A stretch of DNA of 12,026 bases, from contig JAKAZC010000044.1 of the NCBI GenBank assembly GCA_021826655.1, forward strand, positions 1 to 12,026. The letters run 5' to 3'. Positions within the stretch are counted from its first letter, which is position 1, and every line of letters starts with the position of its first letter. Below, piece after piece: positions 6,558-12,026 of this stretch. Both the position numbers and the translations under genes were made by a program. The notes under the pieces were generated by a model. That model did not search any database. It saw nothing but the letters and a program-made list of their open reading frames with translations, and was not told where the DNA came from. Origin of the DNA: Actinomycetes bacterium. GTDB taxonomy: Bacteria > Actinomycetota > Acidimicrobiia > Acidimicrobiales > RAAP-2.

Positions 6558-7022
6558 TCAGGCGCTGACGGGCGAGATGCCCGCGGTCGAGATGCGGAAC
6601 CCCGTGCCGCCGTTGACCGTCCAGATCATGCCCGTGGTCACGGGCAGGCACCTGAACGGGCCGACCCCGGTGGTGTCGCCGTAGTCGAGGGTGGGCGTGC
6701 CGACACCGGCATTGCTGGGGCAGTCCGTCCCGGTGCAGGACCCGTAGGACCCGTCGGTCGACAGCACGACCGACCGCGGAGGGGAGAAGGTGAGGCACAG
6801 CACGGACTGCATCGGTGACCCGGATCCAGTCGTGCCGTAGTCGATCTCGCAGCTGGTGTTTCTGGACCGGGAGTAGAACTCCTGCACGGGTGTCGCCGCC
6901 GCTTTCGATCCTGATGCGCCGCACGCGGCGGCGAGGATCCCGATGCCCACTTCCAGGGTGAGCGGTATCACACCCCTGGTGACCGGCCTCCCCTGTCCCG
7001 CGGAACGGCGCAGTGTGTACAT
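6558..7022 (-). CDS. Cysteine-rich secreted protein, possible lipoprotein (DUF6636-like pattern)
   Basis: This is a 154-residue protein of unknown function. A hydrophobic segment (about 18-33, VIPLTLEVGIGILAAA) ends at Cys34 before GASGSK, which resembles a weak lipobox, so it is probably exported and perhaps lipid-anchored. The mature part has five more cysteines (58, 76, 96, 101, 125), likely disulfide-bonded outside the cytoplasm. The pattern FYSRSRNTSCEIDYG (49-63), then PFRCLP (122-127) and GTGFRISTAGI (139-149), resembles small actinobacterial exported proteins of the DUF6636 type (F-S-x-N-x-C ... GxGF-x-IS). This is from memory and only moderately sure. A GTG at 6971 (residue 18), just before the hydrophobic segment, is an alternative start. 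A Gly-Gly-Tyr repeat lies in frame just beyond the TGA stop. No function is assigned. Confidence 0.65.
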   Translation of the reverse strand: MYTLRRSAGQGRPVTRGVIPLTLEVGIGILAAACGASGSKAAATPVQEFYSRSRNTSCEIDYGTTGSGSPMQSVLCLTFSPPRSVVLSTDGSYGSCTGTDCPSNAGVGTPTLDYGDTTGVGPFRCLPVTTGMIWTVNGGTGFRISTAGISPVSA

Positions 7023-7129
7023 GGCGACGGACCCACCGGCTGCCTCGACCCGGGCGGCGGCTCATCGCGGGCGCCGGGTTCCGGGGGTCACCTAAGCCGT
7101 ACCCCGGACCGAGGGCGTGATCTGCGAAG

Positions 7130-7606
7130 TCAGCCGCCGATCGGTCCGGCGTCTTCGTAACCCTGCCGCACGCCCGTGCCGGCGTTGCGGGTGAGCTGCT
7201 CGGGCTCGTACAGCATCCAGTAGGCGTTGCGGGCGTGCTTGCGGGCCCGGTTGACGCAGACGAGCGCGAGCCTGCCCGGATCCTCCTCCTCGTTCTCGTG
7301 GACGAACACCTCGAGGATGTGGGTGGAGGTCAGCAGCTGGGCCAGCATGATTCCCTGGGACGCCTCGTGCGCGCAGACCTGGTCGATCGCCGCCTTGCCC
7401 GGCATGCCGAGGGCCACCACGATCCTGCAGTCCTCCTGCTCGATCAGGCGTTTGCAGGCCACGCCGAGGTCCTTGAACCCGGGCACGGTCCGTCGTACCA
7501 CCTCGAACGTGGTGCCGAAGCCGGGGCAGTCCGACAGCTCGTCCAGGGCCTCCGACCCCATGTCGTAGCGGGCGAACATGGTGTCTACGACGCCGATCCG
7601 GTCCAT
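7130..7606 (-). CDS. ribC: Riboflavin synthase, archaeal type
   Basis: This 158-residue cytoplasmic enzyme should convert two 6,7-dimethyl-8-ribityllumazine molecules into riboflavin and a pyrimidinedione. The sequence matches the archaeal riboflavin synthase family, a paralogue of lumazine synthase, unlike the two-domain bacterial RibE. Signatures are DTMFARYDMG (8-17), RRTVPGFKDLGVACKRLIE (38-56), ALGMPG (65-70), CAHEASQGIMLAQL (78-91), THILEVFVHENEEEDP (95-110), NRARKHARN (119-127) and PEQLTRNAGTGVRQG (135-149). Length is that of the archaeal enzymes (about 150-160). The ATG follows a TAGAGT box by 6 nt. No other riboflavin gene is visible. It is divergent from bioA with 109 bp between starts. 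A lumazine synthase is the main alternative, but the listed motifs point to the synthase branch. A transferred or replaced gene is possible. Confidence 0.87.
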   Translation of the reverse strand: MDRIGVVDTMFARYDMGSEALDELSDCPGFGTTFEVVRRTVPGFKDLGVACKRLIEQEDCRIVVALGMPGKAAIDQVCAHEASQGIMLAQLLTSTHILEVFVHENEEEDPGRLALVCVNRARKHARNAYWMLYEPEQLTRNAGTGVRQGYEDAGPIGG

Positions 7607-7612
7607 CGGACC

Positions 7613-7618
7613 ACTCTA
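7613..7618 (-). promoter_or_regulatory. -10 box of the riboflavin synthase gene
   Basis: TAGAGT on the minus strand ends 6 nt before the ATG at 7606. The gap has no Shine-Dalgarno, so the transcript is probably leaderless. Confidence 0.55.
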
Positions 7619-7715
7619 CCGGGGGCGTCCGCCGACCCTCCCTCCCCGGGCCGGGCCGACGACGGCCCTGGAACGGTTCGCCTGGAGTCCCGCCGGTGGG
7701 CAAGACTCACACCCG

Positions 7716-9047
7716 ATGAGCGCCGAGATCCCGTCCACGCCTGCCGTCGACCCCTGGGTGGCCCGGGACGTCGCCGTGGTGTGGCATGGATTCACCCAGA
7801 TGGCGGCCTACCCCGGGAACGCTCCCGTGACGGTCGAGCGGGCCGAGGGACGGGAACTCATCGACGTCCACGGCAACCGGTACTTCGATGCCATCTCGTC
7901 GCTGTGGGTGAACACGCTCGGCCATCGGGTGCCCGAGCTCGACGCCGCGATCATCGACCAACTGGGCAAGGTTGCCCACGCCACCCTCCTCGGCAACGGG
8001 AGCACCGCCACGGTGGAGTTCGCCGAGGCACTGGCCGCGGTGGTGCCGGTCGACGAGCCCCGTACGATCTTCGCCTCGGATGGCGCCGTGGCCGTCGAGC
8101 AGGCATTGAAGATCGCCTTCCAGTACTGGGTCAACCAGGGTCGGCCGGGACGCACCGAGTTCCTGGCTCTGGGCGACGCGTACCACGGGGACACGGTGGG
8201 CGCGCTGTCCGTGGGCGATGGTGGCTTCGGCACGACCGTGTTCGACCCGCTGCGGTTCCCGGTCGTCCGCACACCCGGCTACGCCAGCGCCGACTGGGTG
8301 GCCAAGGCGGTGGCGGCCATCGAGTCCCACGCCGGCTCCTTGGCCGCCATGATCATGGAGCCGCTCGTCCAGGGAGCGTCCGGCATCCTGGTGGCCGATC
8401 CCCAGGACCTGGCCACCGTCGGCCGGGCGTGCCGGGAGCACGGTGTGCTCCTCATCTGTGACGAGGTGGCCACCGGTTTCGGACGCACCGGCAGGCTGTT
8501 CGCCTCGGAGTGGGCCGGGCCCGACTTCCGCCCCGACCTGGTGTGCCTGGGCAAGGGGATCACCGGGGGCTACCTGCCGCTGTCGGCCACAGTGGTGTCG
8601 CGCCCGGTGTACGACGGGTTCCTCGGTGCGGACCTCGGGACGGCGACCTTCTACCACGGCCACTCCTACGGTGGGAACGCCCTTTCGTGCGCGGTCGCAC
8701 TCCGCCACCTGCAGCTGCTCGAGGAGTGGGACGTCCTGGCCCACGTGCGCCGGGTGGCCGACCACCTCGGTGCCCGGCTCGACGCGACGGTCGCAGTCCT
8801 CGACGGCGTGGCGGAGGTGCGTCGGCGCGGCCTCATGGTGGGCGTGGAGCTCGCCCCGCCCGAGGGATGCGTCCGATGGGGGCGTCGGGTGTGCGCGGGG
8901 GCGGTGCGCCGCGGCGTCCTCCTCCGACCGCTGGGGGACGTGGTCGTCATCATGCCGCCGCTCACCAGCACGGAGTCCGAGCTCGACCGGGTCGTGGATG
9001 TCCTGGTCGAGTCCATCGGCGAGGTCCGCGCCGAGGACGCCGCATGA
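7716..9047 (+). CDS. bioA: DAPA aminotransferase BioA (B. subtilis-like), biotin synthesis
   Basis: This 443-residue PLP aminotransferase makes 7,8-diaminopelargonate from 8-amino-7-oxononanoate. The landmarks are VWHGFTQMAAY (22-32; usually WHPFTQM), DAYHGDTVGA (154-163), CDEVATGFGRTG (248-259; PLP-ring Asp249) and the Schiff-base Lys280 in LGKGITGGYLPL. TFYHGHSYGGNALSCAVAL (311-329) and RPLGDVVVIMPPL (404-416) follow. The E. coli and M. tuberculosis SAM-dependent enzymes carry HGPTFMxN where this one has HGHSYGGN, as in B. subtilis BioA (BioK), which uses lysine. The amino donor may therefore not be SAM. The frame is open to 7578, but ATG 7716 fits homologues and follows an AAGACT box 8 nt away. 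Its stop overlaps the bioF start (ATGA), which implies translational coupling in a bioA-bioF-bioD operon. Confidence 0.9.
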   Translation: MSAEIPSTPAVDPWVARDVAVVWHGFTQMAAYPGNAPVTVERAEGRELIDVHGNRYFDAISSLWVNTLGHRVPELDAAIIDQLGKVAHATLLGNGSTATVEFAEALAAVVPVDEPRTIFASDGAVAVEQALKIAFQYWVNQGRPGRTEFLALGDAYHGDTVGALSVGDGGFGTTVFDPLRFPVVRTPGYASADWVAKAVAAIESHAGSLAAMIMEPLVQGASGILVADPQDLATVGRACREHGVLLICDEVATGFGRTGRLFASEWAGPDFRPDLVCLGKGITGGYLPLSATVVSRPVYDGFLGADLGTATFYHGHSYGGNALSCAVALRHLQLLEEWDVLAHVRRVADHLGARLDATVAVLDGVAEVRRRGLMVGVELAPPEGCVRWGRRVCAGAVRRGVLLRPLGDVVVIMPPLTSTESELDRVVDVLVESIGEVRAEDAA

Positions 9048-10237
9048 GCGGAGTCGGCCGCACTGCCTGGCAGATGTGGGTCGATGATGCCTGCGACCAG
9101 GTGGCCGCCGCCGGCCGCTGGCGCTCGCCCCGCCCGTTCGACGCCCGAGGACACGAGGGGCTCCTCGTGGTCGACCCCTCCGAGCCTCCCCGGAGGGTGG
9201 TGTCCTTCGCCTCCAACGACTACCTCGGACTGGCCTCCCACCCTGCAGTCGTGGACGGCGCGCGCGAGGCGCTGGACCGGTGGGGGGCGGGCTCGGGGGC
9301 ATCGCGGCTGGTGACCGGCTCCCGGCCTGTCCACCACGAGTTGGAAGCGGCCGTCGCCGACTGGAAGCGGACCGAGGCGGCCGTCGTGACGCCGACCGGG
9401 TTCGCTGCCAACCTGTCCGTTCTGTCGGTCGTCGCCTCCGGCGGAACCGCGGTGGTGCACTCCGACGAGCTGAACCATGCCTCGATCATCGACGGGTGCC
9501 GCCTGGCCCGGGCCCAGGTGCGGATCCACCCCCACGGTGACCTCGCCGCGCTCGACGTGGCACTGGCGGCGGTAAGCGGTCCCTCGGTCGTCGTGAGCGA
9601 CACCGTGTTCTCGATGGATGGGGACGCCTGCGACCTCGATGGGCTGGTCGAAGTCGCAGGCCGTCACGGCGCGCTCCTCGTGCTGGACGAGGCCCACGCC
9701 GTACTCGGGCCCGAGCTCGCCGAGCCACCCGGGGTCGACGTGCTGCGCGTCGGGACCCTGTCGAAGACGCTGGGATCGGTCGGAGGGTTCGTCGCCGGCC
9801 CGCAGCGCTTCGTGGACCTGCTGGTCAACCGGGCCCGGCCCTACATTTTCACGACGGCGCCGACCCCGGCCGACGCCGGAGCCGCCCTCGCGGCACTGGG
9901 CCTGTTGCGGTCTGACGAGGGCGACGCCCTGCGGGCCCGGCTGGTGGGTCTGGTCACGCGGGTGGCGGCAGCGATCGGGATGGACGACCACCCTTCACCG
10001 ATCCTGCCCGTGGTCATCGGGGACGAGGCCGACGCGATGGCCGCCTCGACCTCGTTGCTCGCGCAGGGACTGTGGGTACCTGCGATCCGCCCTCCGACCG
10101 TCCCCCCCGGCACCTCCCGACTGCGGATCACCCTGTCCGCCACCCACTCCGACCAGCAGGTCGACCGTCTTCTGGACGGACTCGCGGGGCTCGCACCGTT
10201 CACCGACCGGGCTCGGGGGGTGGGTAGTGCGGCCTGA
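9044..10237 (+). CDS. bioF: 8-amino-7-oxononanoate synthase BioF, biotin synthesis
   Basis: This 397-residue PLP enzyme condenses L-alanine with a pimeloyl thioester (CoA or ACP) to give KAPA and CO2. Alpha-oxoamine synthase motifs are SNDYLGLA (57-64), GAGSGASRLVTGSRPVHHEL (81-100), PTGFAANLS (117-125), DELNHASIIDG (141-151; PLP-stacking His145), DTVFSMDGD (186-194), LDEAHAVLG (214-222; Asp215 and His218) and the Schiff-base Lys241 in GTLSKTLGSVGGF. PYIFTTAPTP (267-275) and RITLSATH (361-368) complete the fold. Length is near the usual 385-400. The ATG at 9044 overlaps the bioA stop by 4 bp, and the frame continues upstream only as antisense-free noise over bioA. Its own stop overlaps bioD by 11 bp. 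The identity is secure as an alpha-oxoamine synthase, and the bioA/bioD context makes it BioF rather than 2-amino-3-ketobutyrate CoA ligase. Confidence 0.92.
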   Translation: MSGVGRTAWQMWVDDACDQVAAAGRWRSPRPFDARGHEGLLVVDPSEPPRRVVSFASNDYLGLASHPAVVDGAREALDRWGAGSGASRLVTGSRPVHHELEAAVADWKRTEAAVVTPTGFAANLSVLSVVASGGTAVVHSDELNHASIIDGCRLARAQVRIHPHGDLAALDVALAAVSGPSVVVSDTVFSMDGDACDLDGLVEVAGRHGALLVLDEAHAVLGPELAEPPGVDVLRVGTLSKTLGSVGGFVAGPQRFVDLLVNRARPYIFTTAPTPADAGAALAALGLLRSDEGDALRARLVGLVTRVAAAIGMDDHPSPILPVVIGDEADAMAASTSLLAQGLWVPAIRPPTVPPGTSRLRITLSATHSDQQVDRLLDGLAGLAPFTDRARGVGSAA

Positions 10238-10913
10238 CCGGTTGGTGCTGGTGTGCGGGACGGGGACCGAGGTCGGCAAGACATGGGTCGCCGCGCGGCT
10301 GCTCTCCGAGCTCCGGTCCCGTGGACGGACCGTGGCGGCGCGCAAACCTGCACAGTCGTTCGACGTGGACCGCTCCGGCAGGAGGCTCGGGGGTGCGACC
10401 GATGCCGAGCAGCTCGGGGCGGCTTCGGGCGAGCTCCCGGGCGACGTCTGTCCATCCTTCCGTTCCTACCACCGGGCGATGGCCCCGCCGGTCGCCGCGG
10501 AGGTGCTGGGTCTCCCTTCGTTCACCGTGGCCGACTTGGTCGGCGAACTCGACTGGCCGGCCGCCGTCGACGTGGGCCTGGTGGAGACGGCGGGCGGGGT
10601 GCGGTCGCCGCAGGCCGACGACGGCGACGTGTGCGGCCTGGCGGCCGCGCTCGATCCCGACCTGGTCGTCCTGGTCGCCGACGCCGGCCTCGGGACGATC
10701 AACAGCATCCGCCTGTCGATGGACGCGCTGGCCGGGACCCGCGGTGGGCTGCCGGCGGTGCCGGTGGTCGTCGTGCTCAACCGGTTCGACGGTAACCACG
10801 AACTCCACCGGCGGAACCATGCCTGGTTGGGGGACCGCGACGGGTACACGATGGTCACCCTTCCGGGCGGTGACAAGGCACTGGCCGACCTGGCCGCGGG
10901 ACCTCCGGACTGA
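10227..10913 (+). CDS. bioD: Dethiobiotin synthetase BioD, biotin synthesis
   Basis: This 228-residue P-loop enzyme carboxylates DAPA with CO2 and ATP to close the ureido ring of dethiobiotin. The N-terminal phosphate loop CGTGTEVGKTWVAARLL is at 10-26, where E. coli has GTDTEVGKT. KPAQSFD (40-46) holds the conserved Lys40 that positions substrate and phosphate. VETAGGVRSPQAD (119-131) matches the E-x-AGG substrate loop. VVLVADAGLGTINS (147-160) and VVVLNRFDGN (181-190) follow the family pattern. The start is GTG at 10227, giving MRPDRLVLVCGTGTEVGKT; it overlaps the bioF end by 11 bp and follows a G-rich stretch (10215-10224). BioB is not in the window, so the final sulfur insertion must be encoded elsewhere. 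Length matches the family (about 225-235). Confidence 0.9.
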   Translation: MRPDRLVLVCGTGTEVGKTWVAARLLSELRSRGRTVAARKPAQSFDVDRSGRRLGGATDAEQLGAASGELPGDVCPSFRSYHRAMAPPVAAEVLGLPSFTVADLVGELDWPAAVDVGLVETAGGVRSPQADDGDVCGLAAALDPDLVVLVADAGLGTINSIRLSMDALAGTRGGLPAVPVVVVLNRFDGNHELHRRNHAWLGDRDGYTMVTLPGGDKALADLAAGPPD

Positions 10914-10970
10914 GTGCACGGCACGCCGCCGGACCGGCTGCCCTGAACAGGCGATCGGGCCCCGTCCTGG

Positions 10971-10976
10971 TACCGT
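10971..10976 (+). promoter_or_regulatory. -10 box of the leaderless mini-ORF / ABC transporter operon
   Basis: TACCGT ends exactly 7 nt before the ATG at 10984, the same spacing as for the nucleotidyltransferase and acyl-CoA dehydrogenase. It predicts a transcript starting at that ATG rather than at the GTG of the ATPase. No clear -35 box is visible. Confidence 0.5.
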
Positions 10977-10983
10977 CGACGCC

Positions 10984-11010
10984 ATGACGGCCCGTGGTGC
11001 GCTCAGGTGA
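10984..11010 (+). CDS. Candidate leaderless 8-codon ORF (MTARGALR) upstream of the ABC transporter ATPase
   Basis: An ATG 7 nt after the -10 box opens a frame reading MTARGALR and then TGA. The TGA overlaps the GTG start of the downstream ATPase (GTGA at 11007-11010), in a different frame. If the transcript is leaderless, ribosomes would load at this ATG, end at 11010 and restart on the GTG next to it. The ATPase has no well-placed Shine-Dalgarno of its own, since CAGG abuts the GTG. Leaderless short ORFs are known upstream of genes in mycobacteria. Here the function is inferred from layout alone. The peptide has no cysteine, histidine or other attenuation-like codon run, so a simple coupling role is more likely than amino-acid sensing. 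It could be a chance ORF. Confidence 0.45.
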   Translation: MTARGALR

Positions 11011-11930
11011 TCACGGCGGACCGGGTCACCAAGACGTACGGCCCGACGAGGGCCGTCGACGACCTCAGTTTCGAGGTCCGGCCCGGTGTCGTGACCGGGT
11101 TCCTCGGACCGAACGGCTCGGGCAAGTCGACGACGATGCGGATGGTGATGGGCCTGGACCGGCCCGACTCCGGAGTCATCACGCTCGACGGCAGGCGCTT
11201 CGGCGACCTGCACTGGCCGCTGCGCGAGGTCGGCGCACTGCTCGAGGCGAAGGCGCTCCACCCCGGCCGCACCGCCTACGACCACCTGCTCGCGATGGCC
11301 CAGACCAACGCCGTCCCGAAGGCGAGGGTGGACGAGGTCCTGGGACTCGTCGGACTGGAGTCGGTGGCCCGACGCCGCGTGGGCAGGTACTCCCTGGGGA
11401 TGAGCCAGCGGCTGGGCATCGCATCGGCGTTGCTGGGTGACCCCGGCGTCCTTCTCTTCGACGAACCCGTCAACGGGCTCGACCCCGAGGGCATCCTCTG
11501 GGTCCGCACCCTGCTCCAGGGGCTGGCGGGCGAGGGTCGGACGGTCTTCGTCTCGAGCCACCTCATGAGCGAGATGGCGCTCACGGCCACCGATCTGGTG
11601 GTGATCGGTCGCGGGCGGCTCATCGCCCAGACGTCGGTGGACGACTTCATCGCCTCCAACACCGTGGCGACGGTGCTGGTGCGGAGCCCGGATGCCGCCG
11701 GCCTCGCCGCCGCCCTTCGGGCCGCCGGAGCCGGAGTGGTGGTCCGGGACGACGGCGGACTCCTTGTGACCGGCCTCGAGGTCGCCAGGGTCGGGGATCT
11801 CGCCCACCACGCCGGTGTCGCCCTGCACGAGCTCAGTCCGTTGCAGGCCAGCCTCGAGGACGTGTTCATGGACCTGACCTCCGACATGGTCGACTACCAC
11901 GGCCACGCCCCGGCCGAGGTCGGCACATGA
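11007..11930 (+). CDS. ABC transporter ATP-binding protein (ABC-2 type exporter)
   Basis: This 307-residue ATPase would drive an ABC-2 exporter at the inner face of the membrane. The nucleotide-binding motifs are the Walker A GPNGSGKS (34-41), the signature SLGMSQR (129-135), the Walker B VLLFDEP (148-154) with NGLDPEG D-loop (156-162), and the switch SSHLMSEM (183-190). The Q-loop region reads EVGALLEAKALHPGRTAYDH (74-93), a pattern I know from actinobacterial ABC-2 ATPases annotated as drug or bacitracin exporters; the usual Q is not obvious. A C-terminal domain of about 90 residues (from about 216) follows. The substrate is unknown. It starts with GTG (VITADRVTKTYG, as in homologues), which overlaps the stop of the 8-codon ORF, and its TGA overlaps the next ATG by 4 bp, so it is coupled to its permease. 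Confidence 0.88.
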   Translation: MITADRVTKTYGPTRAVDDLSFEVRPGVVTGFLGPNGSGKSTTMRMVMGLDRPDSGVITLDGRRFGDLHWPLREVGALLEAKALHPGRTAYDHLLAMAQTNAVPKARVDEVLGLVGLESVARRRVGRYSLGMSQRLGIASALLGDPGVLLFDEPVNGLDPEGILWVRTLLQGLAGEGRTVFVSSHLMSEMALTATDLVVIGRGRLIAQTSVDDFIASNTVATVLVRSPDAAGLAAALRAAGAGVVVRDDGGLLVTGLEVARVGDLAHHAGVALHELSPLQASLEDVFMDLTSDMVDYHGHAPAEVGT

Positions 11931-12026
11931 CGACGGTGTCGGTGCCACCGGTCGCACTCCCCGCGTTCGCACACGGTCGGGCGGGACTGGTCCAGCAGGT
12001 GCGGTCCGAGTGGACGAAGCTCCGGT
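11927..12026 (+). CDS. ABC-2 transporter permease, N-terminal start (truncated by the window edge)
   Basis: The ATG overlaps the ATPase stop (ATGA). It opens MTTVSVPPVALPAFAHGRAG and then LVQQVRSEWTKLR, which runs off the window after 33 residues. SEWTKLR is the typical entry into the first membrane helix of actinobacterial ABC-2 permeases. The helices themselves lie outside, so the family call rests on this motif and on the operon position behind an ABC ATPase. Together they would form one efflux complex. Confidence 0.7.
   Translation, partial: MTTVSVPPVALPAFAHGRAGLVQQVRSEWTKLR

Noticed and set aside
70..6560. UGA as a sense codon, suggested by the stop in ftsX and by the GGY frame after a TGA
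   Set aside because: TGA ends most intact genes here (lipase, serine hydrolase, nucleotidyltransferase, acyl-CoA synthetase, riboflavin synthase, bioA, bioF, bioD, ATPase), so reassignment is not supported.
7578..7715. Upstream start of bioA at 7578
   Set aside because: It would overlap the riboflavin synthase start and add residues unlike BioA. The ATG at 7716 matches the family N-terminus.
7707..9302. 531-codon open frame on the minus strand over bioA
   Set aside because: Antisense shadow of bioA and the start of bioF, with no family motif.
10914..10970. Terminator after bioD
   Set aside because: GC-rich short inverted bases are present (around GCCGGACCGGC-like sequence) but without a proper loop or T-run.
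10200..11972. 590-codon open frame on the minus strand over bioD and the ABC ATPase
   Set aside because: Antisense shadow of motif-bearing genes; it also crosses the promoter and gap at 10914-10983.

Overview
This window is very GC-rich, densely coding bacterial DNA. The organism looks like a high-GC actinobacterium, probably of the Acidimicrobiia type. The grounds are strong G/C third-position bias, GTG starts, TGA stops, actinobacterial-looking gene versions (an FtsX tail, a FadD19-like acyl-CoA synthetase, an ABC-2 ATPase of the VGALLEA/HPGRTA type) and many -10 boxes sitting 6-9 nt before start codons, as expected for leaderless transcription. The taxonomic placement is inference. I saw no tRNA, rRNA, CRISPR array, insertion sequence or phage gene.

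Layout. (1) 1-321: the C-terminal end of the divisome protein FtsX, interrupted by an in-frame TGA at 70-72. (2) 407-2702: a secreted alpha/beta-hydrolase lipase (minus) and a beta-lactamase-fold serine hydrolase (plus), divergent across a 58-bp gap that holds two back-to-back promoters. (3) 2769-3512: a short RmlA-like sugar-1-phosphate nucleotidylyltransferase. (4) 3542-6488: a FadD-type acyl-CoA synthetase (minus) divergent from an acyl-CoA dehydrogenase (plus), a probable fatty- or steroid-acid degradation pair. (5) 6498-7022: a 9-bp tandem repeat, then a small cysteine-rich secreted protein on the minus strand. The repeat lies in frame behind that gene's stop codon and would read as Gly-Gly-Tyr repeats. 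(6) 7130-7606: a riboflavin synthase of the archaeal (lumazine-synthase-related) type, on the minus strand. (7) 7716-10913: a compact biotin operon, bioA-bioF-bioD, with overlapping genes and no bioB in the window. BioA resembles the Bacillus subtilis type more than the SAM-dependent E. coli type. (8) 10971-12026: a promoter, an apparently leaderless 8-codon ORF whose stop overlaps the GTG start of an ABC transporter ATPase, and then the start of its permease.

How the genes relate. bioAFD encodes the last steps before biotin synthase (pimeloyl thioester to KAPA, to DAPA, to dethiobiotin). The acyl-CoA synthetase and dehydrogenase would activate and then desaturate an acid. The ATPase and permease form one exporter. 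The other genes look like independent housekeeping or secreted functions. I see no clear new multi-gene system. The points most worth a second look are the archaeal-type riboflavin synthase, the leaderless mini-ORF before the ABC operon, the Gly-Gly-Tyr tail behind a UGA stop, and the stop codon in ftsX.
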